Counted from the stretch's first letter, positions 1 through 12,221 are shown. The stretch is DNA of 64,000 nt from Epiperipatus broadwayi (GCA_028023455.1 JAQFVV010000021.1:4120853-4184852); one strand, 5' to 3'. Notes: generated from the letters alone by a model not told the origin. Made by a program: numbers and translations.

Positions 1-725
1 CTTTTAAGTTATTGGTGACAATGCAAGTATCTTATGGTGAATACTATTGGGTTACTTATAAGTTTCCCTCTGCGATTGTCGGTATCAATAATTTTGTATT
101 TTGATCGATTATGTTTATTTTGAAATGTTTTTGACCGTGGAATCTATGTAATCGATCTATACCCAACATTTTTAAATAAATCTGTGCGAACGTATATAAA
201 TGTTAAAATTAAGTTGGGCGCGAATGGCTATATAGTTTTGTAAAGTTGTATTTAGGGAGGGTAATCTTAGGTTATTCATTTCGTAGTTGAATTGGTTCAA
301 TGGATTGGATATATTTGTGTAATTAGTAAATGTAGTATGAGATCCGCTACGGGCAGGATTATAGATATACGCCACACACCCTCTGTTTGCCTATGGATGG
401 GTTTGTAAGTCGGCAGAAGACCGCAGTCCATTCCTATGGAGTTTTTAGTTTATTGATCTACTTGCCCACAGATGTCACATTCCTGTTGGTGGAGAGTCAA
501 TGTCTTCTCTATTTCTACTTATTGTTCAGATGTACATTCCTGACAATATAGTATTTTGTGTTGTCGTATCATGCTACATTGAATACATGAATGTATCAGA
601 TGGATTGGCGCCAGTTGATTGTGAAATTTGTTGCCTAAGGTTAAATCAGGGAAGAATATTTTCCTTTCAAATGCAGACCTATGTAGTCCATTCATACTCG
701 ACTCTCTAAATAAAATATTAAACAT
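1..725. other. Unassigned, less AT-rich segment with a Cys-pair reading frame on the minus strand
   Basis: This segment is visibly less AT-rich than what follows. On the minus strand, 725-519 encodes 68 residues with a C-x2-C, ten residues, C-x2-C arrangement near the end, then a stop. After the stop the same strand shows a third C-x2-C (around 480). The pattern could be a zinc-binding remnant, but I do not recognise the protein, and the frames around it are broken by stops. A plus-strand frame at 500-709 overlaps it and looks like a shadow. It may be the edge of a decayed gene or element that starts outside the window. Confidence 0.3.
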
Positions 726-1023
726 TATAGCAAGCTATTTTAAATGTAAATTAAAAATTAAGATAAAAATCTAAATGTTAAACTTATTCCTCGAATTTAG
801 AATGATTTTATATGTGCGTAAATAAATATTTTTCTGTGTTAATTTCTGGCAGTGGCTTTTATTATTTATTCTTTTATATTTAAGATATAAAATTTATAGA
901 TTTTTATCTCTGCGTCTCCGCTGAGCTAGTGACAATGGGCTAACGATCTAAATATGTAAATAAAGTGGAATCCTAATAGCGCGTATCTGCCTACTTTATA
1001 AATTTTTCTAGGCTCAAATGCCT

Positions 1024-1203
1024 AGATGGCGCCCTTTGGTAGTGCGGTGCGGTGCGATGCGATCTCCCACTTCGTTTGGATCGTTATAGTATATAACTTT
1101 GCTAAAAAAAATTCTATTTCTTCACCTGCTTTTTTTAATATATCAATTATAATTCCACCATTACCTGGAGCCTTTTCTTTCTTCATAAATTTAATTGTTT
1201 CTC
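1024..1203 (-). pseudogene. LINE reverse-transcriptase fragment (start of RT domain)
   Basis: Read on the minus strand, about 55 codons stay open and carry the typical start of a non-LTR retrotransposon RT domain: the KEKAPGNGG stretch, then an I-I-D-I-L-K-K-A-G-E-E block, then a leucine-rich helix ending in K-W-E. This matches the 'KAPG.DGI..E.LK.GGE' signature of RTE/jockey/CR1-type reverse transcriptases. Neither the catalytic FADD box nor any endonuclease is present, so it is a short relic. The CG-bearing GC-rich repeat directly downstream (1045-1065) may belong to a different insertion. Confidence 0.65.
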
Positions 1204-3838
1204 ACTTTTTCTTTTAAAATTTCTGGGCAATTCGGAAGATATTGTAACAGAATGTATATATACATTACATTTAATTTTTTTTTTTGTAGATATCTAATGA
1301 TGAGTTAAATGCATAGACATTCAAAATGCACAAGTAATGAGTTATTAATTTATTAATAAGTTTCATTTAAATATTGAAAATAAAATAAGCTTAAAGAATT
1401 TATAGAATTGTAGCAAAGATTCTAATCTTAAAATAAAACAATAATAAAAACCTTTTAATCTTAAAAGTCATTAAGAGAGTTCTTAACAAAAATAGAATTA
1501 CAAACAGGTCCTTAGAGCAAAATGTTCATTAAAAAGATTATGAAATAGATAAGAGTCAAGAGATAGAAACAAGACTTACTTCTCCCACCCAAAATACATA
1601 TGCACACAGACCACCGAGGAAAAATCTTCTTAATCACAGAACCAATGAAATACATACATGAAGTATGTCAGATGGATCCAAGGATTTCTAGATAAGACAC
1701 TTCAGGACTATAAAAAAATAAAATAAAAAAAAGGTATTAGGAGAATACAATTTTTTAATTTGTTTGTCATTGCTGAAAAGAAAAGAAACTTGAGAGTTAT
1801 TGTTGTCGTTGCCAAAATGTAATCTGTTTAATTCTATTCTTGATCTTTGTTATATAGATTGTTCTTTATTCATAAACTAAGAGAGAGTGTTTCTCTCATT
1901 AATTTTATATACATTTAGCTATGCAAATTATATATATATGTATTGTTTCAGAACCACTCCTGCTAGAAATTTGTTATTATGGTGTATTACTCTAGGGAAA
2001 CGACTATTTTTTCATCAATAATCAGTGGGTGACCTTGTATAAGGTGAGTGACTATAACCTAAAATTTTGATCATAGCTGCAGGTGATTGAAAAGTTTACA
2101 TCAACAGAAGCCTTAATGTAAACCCAATCAATTTGCTGGTCATTATCCACCCAAATATTATTCGAATAGTTAGCTATTTAAATTAACTTTATCAGAAGTA
2201 CTAGATCAAAATATATTCTACTCTTAGATATTAAAATAAATACTTGCATGCCAAATGAAAAATTGATAAGAAACAATGCTTTTAATAATAATAATTAATT
2301 CATTTCCAACAATAAAAAAATATAAAACTATTCAACTTTTCTTATATATACATATGAACTTAATTAATAAGATGAAATACTTATGACAAAAAAAAAACTA
2401 CTTAGAGTGGGCAAAAGCAGTCAAGTGTATAATACCTAAACTTATTTACTTAAAATCATTAACCCCCCCTCTCCAAACTTGATTGATCTCATATTTTTAA
2501 AGTTATGGTAATTCACAACTCTTATAAAATTTAAAATGAACGTTTTCCCAATCTTTTCATATTATAAAGTATATTTATCCATATAACAATAACAAAAATA
2601 TATATCAATGTATTAATTTTAATTTAAGAAAAAAAAAAGTGTCTTTTGCAAAAAAATAATAAATTACTTTTGATGACTGTAAGCAAAGTTATTTCTTACT
2701 TATAATAAGGTCATTCAAAAGATCTTACCACATTTTTCTTTTGTTTTGTTTGTCTGTTGAGCTCAACTTATGGACACTGATTTTTTGTGTGCATTTAAAA
2801 TATTGAATGTCAACTTACTGTTCAACCTCAATTATTATTTACATATTATCATGGGTGTATGTACAAATGGTAAAAACTAGCAGAATTTTTGGTCAACAAC
2901 AAGTTTCTTTATAAATGCTTAATATGTCTGCATGATCCTCTTTTTGGGTACATTCCTCTTGTAATCCATGGTTTACTTTTTTGCCTTTTTTATTTTTTTA
3001 AATAAATATTGTCTTTTATTATAGAAAAACAAGCAAATCTGACAATGCTGGGCATAAGAAGCATTTATTTTCAATATTCAACAGCAAACAGTTCCATAAA
3101 TGCTATATTCTTAGCAGGTTAAGGTCAGCACCCAATTGGATCTCTATCCAACTGTACTAAATAAATATGGATCAAAAGGATTAAATATCATCTTCATAGC
3201 TCCTAATTTGACAATTGAACAAAATTAGTAAGCTCCACAAAAAAAAGATCTATGTGTTGGCTAGTAACAGTCAAAATTTCCTTAGCAATGTTTATAACAA
3301 TAGAGAGGGGGTTGCCTTTATAAAATATGTCTCCAATTTTTTGAAGATTAATCTGCATTTGGTTTATTTTTTGTATTAATATTTAATATTTTATTATTTT
3401 CAAATCTAACTTTTTTCAAATTTTTTTTTTTTTTTAAAAAAGTTATTCCATCATTATTTGCATTTAAAAAAAACTAAACCCTTCAGGAGTTTTAAAACAC
3501 ATAATAATATCTTTTTATGAGATTAAAATTAGTTAATCTTAGTTTTAACTTCTTTTAGCTCTTTTTTAAATTTACTTTTATAGATTATATATGCGAGCCA
3601 CAATAGAGAAATTACAATATATAAAATATCTATTTTCCTATATTGACTATGATTTTAAACAAGTGCAAAATTAGTAATATTGGTTAATTAAAATTTTGCA
3701 TTTATTTGTAATTGTTTAAATATATGCACTTTTATACAATCTTAAACAAGTTAAGACCAGCACCACCTCTTTTTAATCATTACGAAGTAAGCATATGACA
3801 TAAAGTGGTATTGGATTGAAGGTATCGTGATCTGTGTG
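1204..3838. other. AT-rich DNA with no supported feature
   Basis: Homopolymer runs and short AT repeats only. I see no reading frame with family signals, no long inverted repeat and no tandem array. Confidence 0.5.
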
Positions 3839-4039
3839 TAATACTTTGCCATGCAACTGTAGCAATATGTTAGTCAAATACTCTCCAGCCCAACATAAGA
3901 TTAGTGATTTTTATAAGTAAAGGGTAGCAATCTCTGTATGGGTACAAAATGATATTGCTACCATTTTCCTATAAAAATTATTATCTTATGTTAGACCATA
4001 TTATTACAGTTGCATGAGCCTTAACTGGGAAGTATTGCA
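3839..4039. repeat. Foldback (inverted-repeat) element
   Basis: The left arm (3839-3934) is the imperfect reverse complement of the right arm (3953-4039), with a loop of about 18 bases. Matching landmarks are the ATGCAACTGTA block and the AACATAAGAT block. No coding capacity. Confidence 0.6.
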
Positions 4040-4298
4040 TATATATAAACACTGGAAGTATTTTGTTATATATATAATCCTATGATTATAATTCTTTACA
4101 TATATGGTTGACTGTTCTGAACATATTATCCACTGGGAATTGACCTAGAAACTTTTAGTTTGCAAATTCACCACCATAGTGCTATATTTCACAGGGTAAT
4201 AAATTTTAATAATTCATGTAAAATATTTATAAAAACACATAGTCATTTAATTTGAGGAATAATGCACTAACAAGTAAGAAACATGTTTTTTCCTCAAC

Positions 4299-4464
4299 TA
4301 CAATTTGGTTTATTGTATTTAACTTGAAATAAAAGCACGGGACCTTCAGTGATTACTTTAATCACAAAAATTAATTAATTTAATCACAAAACAGTGATTA
4401 CATGAATTAATTTCTAGAAGTTACATGCTTTTATTTCAAATTAAATATAACAACTCAAATTGTA
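4299..4464. repeat. Short hairpin element, arms ~39 bp
   Basis: The first 39 and last 39 bases are near-perfect reverse complements around AACTTGAAATAAAAGCA / TGCTTTTATTTCAAATT. The centre is a second small palindrome of GTGATTA/TAATCAC blocks. It abuts the family B copy that follows. Confidence 0.65.
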
Positions 4465-4846
4465 ACAGTAGTAATCTCTCCATACAGTAGTGCCATCAAG
4501 TGCAAGCCTTCAAAATCAATGGATGCAGGAAGGTTTGTGTGTACAATCCCTATCTAGTGCCTAATCATCCAATATTCTCAGACTAGTTTCTAGCTTGTGA
4601 ATTTCATCAGTGAGATCCAATGGACTTGGGAGTGCTGTGGCTAGACTTTAGAATCTAATGCTACACTACATTAGCTACCTTTTATCTATTTGGTTAACTA
4701 TAAAACTAGGAGCCCAAGATGAAAACAATAACGTTTTCAACCCAAGTTCATAATGCAGTCATTGATTCAGAAAGCTTGCACTTGGTGGCACTACTATATG
4801 GAGAGTTGCTACTGTTATTAACAGCCTGCATAAGCAGAGGAAATGG
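4455..4846 (-). mobile_element. Family B hammerhead-bearing foldback element, copy 1 (left arm plus short right end)
   Basis: Shares the family B blocks CTCTCCATACAGTAGTGCCA, GGATGCAGGAAGGTTTGTG and the arm ending near a GTTAACTATAAAACTAG block. The right end repeats the terminal block inverted (GGCACTACTATATGGAGAG). Most of the right arm is missing compared with the copy at 33272-33945. The ribozyme motif lies on the minus strand of this left arm. Confidence 0.75.
4575..4616 (-). ncRNA. Hammerhead ribozyme motif (family B, copy 1)
   Basis: On the minus strand: CTGATGA (4610-4604), a weak stem II, GAAA, the self-complementary ACTAGT, then C as cleavage nucleotide (GTC). The flanks TCTCA and TGAGA give five Watson-Crick pairs for stem I. 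All conserved core positions (C3-A9, G12-A14) are present. Stem III is 3 bp with no loop, so a dimeric fold is expected. Activity is inference. Confidence 0.7.
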
Positions 4847-5268
4847 TTGTATTTATATATTGGACTATTTCCATTATCTATTATGAGTATTGATTTAGAA
4901 AAATTTAATTTTATTTAAATATTCCAAATACATTCAACTGCTAGTAATAGCACATAGGTTAATATATGGACAATGTTTTGAGAAGTACTATTGTCTCTTT
5001 TCCTGTTTCTGGCCTAACCAGTGACAGTACTGGACCCTTAGATTCTTGAGTATTGCATTTTAAGGTAATGCTCTAACCAACTGAGTCATCCTGCCAAAGG
5101 GGAGAATAATACCTCTTAAAACATTGTGCATATACTAACCTGTGCACTATTACTAACAGTTGAATGTATTTGGAATATTTAAATAAAGTTACATTTTTCT
5201 AAAGACATTCAATACTCAGAAGAGATGATGGAAATAGTCCCCTATATAAATACAACTAAAACACCATC
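4847..5268. mobile_element. Family G foldback element with a tRNA-like core, copy 1
   Basis: Left and right arms (about 4847-4960 and 5130-5268) are reverse complements; landmarks are TTTAAATATTCCAAATACATT and its complement, and the outer ATGGAAATAGTCC blocks. The centre (5015-5095, minus strand) looks like a tRNA: GGCAGGATGACTCAGTTGG with an A-box, then a degraded B-box. It is inserted next to or inside a family B copy. Related copies lie at 10500-11142 and 40632-41055. Confidence 0.7.
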
Positions 5269-5384
5269 ATCACAAACCTTCAGGAAAACAATAAAAATGG
5301 TGATCCCTGTGATTTTAATGGTTTTATACTTATTCTGCCCATAGGATAATGAGAGCTCTGTTTTTGAAAAACCAAAGACACCAA

Positions 5385-5762
5385 AATGTATAGATGCTAA
5401 AGTGAATTCAGATCTATATGACTATACAAGAAAATGCGGGGCTAAAAACATTATTATGCTTTCATCTTGAGCTTCTAGCTTTATAGTTAACCAAATAGAT
5501 AAAAGGTGGCTGCTGGAAGGTTGCATTAGATCCTAAGATCTAGAAGAAGTGCTCTCAAATCCAAGACTCAACACTGATGAAAGCCACAAGCTAGAAACTA
5601 GTCTGGGGATATTGCATGAGTATGCACTAGATAGTGATTTTATGTATAAACCTTTTTGCATCTATTGATTATGAAAGCTCGTACTTTGTGGCACTACCAT
5701 GTAGAGATCTTGCTATTGTTATTAATAGCCTATGTAAGCATATGAAATGGTGATCATGTGAA
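5385..5762 (+). mobile_element. Family B element, copy 2 (centre and right arm)
   Basis: Reads from the family B central region through the right arm and reaches the outermost end GAAATGGTGATCATGTGAA, the inverted form of the CACATGATCACC start seen at 50524. The left arm is absent. It carries a complete hammerhead core on the plus strand. Confidence 0.75.
5568..5609 (+). ncRNA. Hammerhead ribozyme motif (family B, copy 2)
   Basis: CTGATGA at 5574-5580, stem II AGC-CACAA-GCT flanked by A-A, GAAA at 5594-5597, ACTAGT and cleavage C at 5603. Stem I is weak here (only two outer pairs next to the core). Core intact. Confidence 0.65.
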
Positions 5763-6213
5763 CCCAAATTATAGCTGATGAAAAAAAATATTGTTTACTT
5801 TGTAGTGCATGCTAATTTTTTATAAAATATTTCATATATATTATTTATTTTTTTGGATTTTGATATTTTTACATGAACTGAGACTGTAAATAATTTTGCC
5901 ATATTTCTAATTTTTGAAATAAAATTGCCCTACTCTAAAAATCATTTACAAAAGATTTTAGTTTAAAAAAGCAGCCTCATAAAAAAAAAAATCAAGTTTT
6001 AGTTAAACAATCAAAATAAATTATTTCATTCTTCATTTCTTTTTCTTTCTATTTTATTTATTTGTAAATGCTTTTTGTGAATTAGTCAGGGAATTCAACA
6101 AAAGCATATGCACCCAGGTCTCGTTTAATGCAGATTTATTTAATGTGATTTTGAAGTTATGCGATTCATGTTTCTTCTTAATATCTTTGTATGCAATTTT
6201 ATTTTATGTGATA

Positions 6214-6341
6214 AAAATTATTAGATCAGAAGTCGAGCTCTGATAATGCCCTATTACTTTAAATATTATAAATTTCATGCACTGACATCATATTTAAAGT
6301 AATAGCACATTATCAGAGTTTGACTTCAATCTAATAATTTC
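6214..6341. repeat. Short hairpin, arms ~49 bp
   Basis: ATTATTAGATCAGAAGTCGA and AGCTCTGATAATG blocks on the left are mirrored as reverse complement on the right, ending in CTAATAAT. Nested in the mariner-like relic. Confidence 0.7.
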
Positions 6342-6614
6342 AATATTTTCAGCACTTTATAATAGTACTGTAATAGATTTTATGCAATGAAGAAGTTCAT
6401 AATTCACTTAAAATCAGAATTTCCCCATTTTATATGCACACATTAAATTTTACAAGGCTATAATGTAAATCTGTTCAAACATTATAGATGAAAAATACCG
6501 TGTATGTTGTTGTTTTTGCATTTTAAACCACATTCAATTTTTGCTTTTTATAAAAAGAGTACATAATCAATTAATCATTTAGTGTCTGCAAGTTTATTTT
6601 TAAAAGGTGAGTAA

Positions 6615-6833
6615 CAGTGGTGGGCACAATTTAATTTGACAATTAAAATATGATTTTTAATTGTAATTAACAATTTAAAAATTATGTAACGTGATCTGAA
6701 ATTAATTTGATGTGAAACGATGAAATTTGATTTTTAAACGAAATTGAAAATTAAAAAAATTAAAGACAAAAATAAGAATTGAATTTTTAATTGTTAGTTT
6801 TAATTAAATTTTGCCCAATAGTGATGAGCCGGT
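6615..6833. mobile_element. hAT-type MITE (219 bp)
   Basis: The ends CAGTGGTGGGCACAATTTAA and the complement of AATTTTGCCCAATAGTG form ~22 bp terminal inverted repeats of the hAT CAGTGG type. The interior is AT-rich and non-coding. The flanks share only a TGAG core, so an 8 bp target duplication is uncertain. Confidence 0.55.
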
Positions 6834-7015
6834 GTCTTTTTATTATCATAAGTCTAAGTTTTTATTTTTATTTTAAACTTTTAGTTTACTCTAACAGAGA
6901 AAAAAAAACACCCAAGAAAATGAATTTCTTTGGAAACAAAAATTTCAATTTTAGATTGCTTAGCAAAATGGGAAGGATCAACAGCGTTTGGAAAACGTTT
7001 TAGTTGTATTTCCTT

Positions 7016-7066
7016 TTGACTTCGTTTAAGAAGAAGCTACAGTACCTCACATCACATCTCATCATG
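7016..7066 (+). repeat. LINE-A-like 3' tail fragment
   Basis: Carries the TTTAAGAAGAAG then CATCACATCTCATCA tail also found at the 3' ends of the LINE-A copies at 13465 and (reversed) 45745. Too short for more. Confidence 0.45.
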
Positions 7067-7432
7067 ACGAATCTGATGTCTCAAATAGTGATAATGATTT
7101 AAATACTGTACATGTATAAAAACATGTAAATTATGCATAAAAATATATTGTTTTGAATAAAATTAAATACTGTAGTTAATAAAAAAAGTAAAAAAAGTTT
7201 GTCTTGTATCAATTTTTTCAAATTCTAAAATTTGTTATTAGTCATTTTATTTTCTTATTTTTTTATGTTAATTTTAAAGTAATTTTACGTTGTTGCTTTG
7301 TTTTATGTGATTTTCGAAAATTACAGTCACCTATTCCCCATTTTTCAAGGTAAGTTAAGTCTGTTTTTGTGCGATTTCTTTTGTGCGCATTTTCTGAGGA
7401 ACCTATCTACTGCATAAAATGAGACCCAGGTG

Positions 7433-9598
7433 TATTTTTTAAAAAATATACTGCCATTTATTGAGGATTACTGAAAACTTATTGAATATTATTTGAAATT
7501 TCACCAGCTGATACTTGTAGACTAGGCAAATGGCTGCACAATTCTAAAATATTATATTGTTATATTGCATTGTTATAAATATCTAATACATGTACAAAAT
7601 TTGAATGTATCCATTTGATAAGTATGTTAAAAATCGGATGCAATATTTTATCTGAATAAATAAAAAATAAAATGTATAAGTTAAATAAAAGCATTTAAAA
7701 ATAATAAACAAGATTCTTTAGCTGAAGAGAAGAATAATCAGTGTATAAATAATCTGCAGGGAGATATTTGCCTTGATAAAAGAAAAGATTTTTATACCTT
7801 TAACTTGGTTACTGATAGACTTTTATGTGTGGATTCACCATAGCATTCATCTACAATTTGTACCCACTTATGATTTACAATTGGTTATTTAATATTATTA
7901 TCTTTAAAAAAATTCAAAATATTTTTTAAAAAATATCCACCATTTTTTCAAGATGGCGACCAAAAAATGGTGGTTATTGTGTAAGATTGATGATGTCATA
8001 GGATAGTGACTTCATTAAAGTTATGTCTTCTGAAAATAAACTGGCAACATGCATACTAAAAATATACAGTAGAGTTTATTCATTATATATAATATTGTTT
8101 TGATTATAGAATTAGTGTGATTATAATTTTCTTTCAGTGATTTTACAAAACATACACCATTTTCATTTATGATATATTTAATATAATAATAAATCGTGCT
8201 TTCACACTTCCAACGTATTTAATGTAAAAATTGTCATCTTTAATGACTACAAAAGAAAAAGAAAAAATTAGTTTCATTTACCACAATAAATAATATATTT
8301 GATCATGTACAACAACAAAATATATTAATATTTAGTTGTGAAATGTTGTACATTTATTCATCTACATTCATTCTATTAGTTTTATGGTTTAAAATTCGGT
8401 AGTTTTAATAATTGTATTTTGGAAAAAAAGTAATTAATCAACTTGTACAATGCATTTCTTTTCATCAAAATAATTTTTAGTTTTCCAGTTTTTCACATAT
8501 ATATCTATAATTCTTAGATTTAAAATTTATAAAAAGAAACCGCAAATTTGCATAATTAAGAACAGTTAATGGTTAAATCTTTCAGACCTGAAGGCAAACT
8601 CAAACCAATTATTAAAAAGGGGGTATTATTAATGATAATTAAAATCAAAATTATAATTAAACCAATTAAACACCTATTAAAAGTTCTAAATAAAATTGAT
8701 ATTAATCCTAGAATTTAAATAGTTTTCTTTTTTATAACTTTTCAACTTAATGATAACTTTTCAACTTAATGATTTCTTTTCAATTTAAGGTTAAAAGCTA
8801 ATTAAAGCAGCAAATGTTTTTATAAATATTTGCAACTGCTAAACTCAGATTTAAATATGTAAACCAATAGTTAGTGTAATTTAATATACAATTTATCAGA
8901 ATTTTTGAAATTTTTCATTTATCTACTTAAAATGTCTATTTATCATATTTCTCACAATATGGTAAAAATTAACTTAATAAAAAATAAACATTAAACGCTA
9001 AGTGTAAAAGTTAAACACAACCCATGTTTAAGTTTCAATATTTTGTTTAGTGCTTTACTTCTATATATATATATAGTAATATTTATTAAAGCTATAACCT
9101 TAAGACTCTGCGCCTGAAAAAACGACAGTAGGGACCTCTAAAAATCTTTAACACAAGATTTATTTAAAAGACAAGAGTATGCGCTTTATAAATATAATTA
9201 TTACAATTCTATATATATAATAATTGTACTACAACTGCAATATGGGTGAAGAAATGTGATAAATGGATTTCAATATATATCATTGCGCACTATCTGGAAG
9301 ATCATATTTCATTATCATATGTAAAGTAGCAGACTGGTCCAGTCACATTACACGTACTTTGGCTCAACAGTCTTGTCATATATATTTATTGCAGAATATG
9401 AACACCTTTTAACTATGAGAGTAATAGTTTGGAAATTATATATATCAATCTCCTTTTATTTCAAAGTGTAGATTCAATGACTAATAGTTGCTCAGATACT
9501 CTTCTAGAGTATAATTTTACATCACACAAAGGTTTAATAAATATTTTCACTGATTAATTAAAATATAAACAATGCAATAACTAAAAAATAGGTCTAAT
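7433..9598. other. AT-rich DNA; only minor repeats
   Basis: Holds a small perfect hairpin at 7937-7973 (CCACCATTTTTT with its complement), a short direct repeat of TTTTCAACTTAATGATAAC at 8738-8790 and TA microsatellites near 9065. Nothing coding is supported. Confidence 0.5.
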
Positions 9599-9903
9599 AA
9601 TGATGTTGCTGTCAAAAATTGGTGGTCGAGAGGTCAGTGACAGCTGCTTTACAGTCAGTTGTCCTGGGTTAGTGGGAACGCTTCCCGGTTGATGCTATGA
9701 CACATGAGAAAAAAAATGATGTTGCTATGTAACAACCAATTAAAAGTGACAGCGTAAAGCTAAACCATTTGCTCTAAGAGACAATAGTAATCTGAGTTTA
9801 CTTAAGGACTGCCTTATATTTCTAAGTAAACTTAGATTAAAAGACTATTGTTAATTACCAGAATAAGTAGTCACTTTTAATTGATAGTTACCTAGCAACA
9901 TAA
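9599..9903. repeat. Foldback element interrupted by a SINE
   Basis: Without the SINE, the left arm (ATGTTGCT / ATGTAACAACCAATTAAAA / ...GACAATAGTAATCTGAGTTTAC) is the reverse complement of the right arm ending in TAGCAACAT. The SINE split the left arm. Confidence 0.65.
9611..9714 (+). mobile_element. tRNA-derived SINE with perfect 12 bp target-site duplication
   Basis: A ~104 bp element that is little more than a tRNA-like sequence: leader, A-box region GGTGGTCGAGAGG, B-box-like segment around 9680, then CACATGAG and an A-run. It is flanked by AATGATGTTGCT at 9599-9610 and 9715-9726. Related SINEs lie at 13851, 35881 and 36094. The tRNA-like part resembles a class II (Leu/Ser-type) tRNA by its GTGGTCGAGTGG start. 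Confidence 0.8.
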
Positions 9904-10499
9904 CTGCAGAACACATTTCTTATTTATTACATGAAACTTGCCCATTTGTTCATTAATTAAAATAAATTAAATTCCATATTTAAATGTATATTATGTATTT
10001 TTAAATGTCTCAACCATTTTATTTTTAGTAGTTTGTACAATTTGCATTTAAAAGAGTGAATGTAATTCACAGCAGTGCAAAAGCTATTTCAACATCTGGT
10101 CATAAAAGAATAGTGAAAAAAAAATCACTAGATTGATCAAAAACAGATAGAAGTTTTAATGTTTTTGCAGCATTAGTTAATCTTTTAAGTATAAACATTT
10201 GGACACCCATTTACAAAACACTCCCAGATGGTTTATTAGGTTGGCTATTGGTTTACATTCTGAAAATGCAACTGATGCTGTTAAAAAACTTTTCAAGTTG
10301 GCTTGATCTTGGTTCAAACCTAAATTATCGACATGTCAAACACATGAACTGAAATTGTAACGAGATGTTTTCACTATGCGAATGAAATTATGAAACCCAT
10401 GCTTAGATGATTTTGACTTATTCACGATTTTTGTCAAGTTTTAATATGTGTAACATTATTAGTTCATCAAATACCTACAAATTCACAAATTAAATAATG
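9904..10499. other. No supported feature
   Basis: AT-rich sequence with short broken frames only. Confidence 0.45.
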
Positions 10500-11142
10500 A
10501 CCAGTAATTATATCTTGGACTATTTTCATCTTCAGTATTAATTATTAAATGTTTGTAGAAAAATGTAAACTTTATTGCACACAGGTTAGTATCTAGCCCA
10601 ACACTGGGACTAATATATTCTCTTTTCTTCAAGTATTGTTGGTTCAACCCATCACAGTGCTAACATGGGAATCGAATCTGGACATATAATTCATGAATAT
10701 TAAATCTATGATGATGCATGACCTGGTAAAATCCAGATTTGATTCCAATGCTAGTTCTGTCACCAGCCAGATCATCAACACCAAAAGAACAGAGGAGAAA
10801 TGAATAGTAAATCTATGATGATTCATGACATGGTAAGATCCAGGCTTGATTCCAATTCTAGTTCTGTCACCAGCCAGATCAGCAACACCAAAAGAACAGA
10901 GGAGATATGAATAGTAAATATATGATGATTCGTGACATGGTAAGATCCAGGTTTTATTCCAATTCTAGTTCTGTCACCAGCCAGATCAGCAACACCAAAC
11001 GAACAGAAAAAACATTATGATATGTACTAACCTGTATGCTATTATTATAAATAGTGTTTGATTTATTCTAAAGACAATTAAAAATTAATATTAGAGGATG
11101 GGAATAGTTCATACATATAAACTAAGATGCCATCGTCCCATA
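10500..11142. mobile_element. Family G foldback element, copy 2, with internal 107 bp tandem repeats
   Basis: The outer arms match family G (AAAAATGTAAACTTTATT / CACAGGTTAGTAT on the left; ACTAACCTGTATGCTATTA and GGGAATAGTTC on the right). The core contains a tRNA-like B-box on the minus strand (GGGAATCGAATCTGG) and then three copies of a 107 bp unit, making this copy longer than the ~420 bp relatives. Confidence 0.7.
10701..11022. repeat. Tandem repeat, 107 bp unit, about three copies
   Basis: Units start at 10701, 10808 and 10915 (TAAATCTATGATGAT, CATGACATGGTAAGATCCAG, CACCAGCCAGATC blocks). The unit contains a TTGATTCC B-box-like segment on the plus strand, so it may be a tRNA-derived piece amplified in place. 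Confidence 0.85.
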
Positions 11143-12221
11143 CTTTCAGAGAAGCATCATTTAATAATTAATAACCCACATCAATGCGGATAAAGAAACT
11201 ATCGATTACATCGTCATTATATAATAGTTTATTATCAAACTGAGGCTTGTTAGTCAACATATAGCTTGTATGTGATTTGATTAACTAACTGTGTTATATG
11301 TTTAGGAATGTACACTTTCTAAACAGTGTTTATTTATCTCTAGATATATCTAAAATAAAAGCATAAATAAATATCTTTAAATGGAAATGGGAAAAAAATT
11401 CAAAATATTAAGTAACATTTTGTAGGCTTTGGGGTCAATCTTCTATCATAATGGGTCAATGATTCTCCGAGTTTGTGATTATAGTCTGTAAAATTATCTG
11501 AACAAAAACACTTGTCCCACTTATCAAGATTGTCAATCACATAGTTGTAGTGCTAAAACTGATACAAATGAGAAAACAAGAGTCCATCAAATACACAACT
11601 AATAAAAAAAGAACTTTGAATCCAGGCAAATAAAGATGAACAAAAAAATACGATCAATGAAAGCAAATCTTCTATAAGGGGAAAAAAATCATTACTGTAT
11701 TTTCTTTAATAAAAGCTCAAGTAAAACTCATAAAAACATTCCATTTGGAGATGAAGAATACAACCCCCTCCCGAACCTCATCGCTATGACCCCTCTTTGA
11801 AAGAGAAAAAAATGGAACAATGGATAAATCAATAACTCAAAACACTACTAGAAAAGAAATCTAAATAAGGTAAGTATCATACAGAAATTATTTTAATTTT
11901 CTAAAGTGCTTTATATTAATAGCTGGAAAGTCATTATCATTTAAAAGCAGATGAAAGGGAAAAGGGGTTGTAATGATGGTTTTATATAAGTAACATTTAA
12001 AAAAATCATGTAAAACATATATATGTGTGATAAGAGTTTCCTCCCTAACAGCATGTTGAGAAATTAGACAATAGAATATAATAACCCAGCTAACATCACT
12101 GGATCTGGGCTGATGGTAACTTTTTTCTTCCGGAATTTTAATATTTAGGACATTACTCAACATTGTTCAATTAATATATATATATACACACTGTATGCCC
12201 CTGTAAAAAAGTGATTGGTTA
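11143..12221. other. No supported feature
   Basis: AT-rich. A frame on the minus strand at 11888-12163 shows no family signal and is probably chance. Confidence 0.45.

Larger units (their letters stand above)
6111..7432. mobile_element. Relic of a mariner/pogo (Tigger)-like DNA transposon with nested insertions
   Basis: The ends are inverted repeats: CACCCAGGTCTCGTTTAATG at 6111 and its near complement ending at 7432, with TA close to both outer edges. The sub-terminal repeats of ATGCGATT / TGCGCA type resemble Tigger-like ends. No transposase frame survives, and the interior holds a hairpin, a hAT-type MITE and a LINE-like tail. The class assignment is inference from terminal sequence style. 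Confidence 0.5.
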
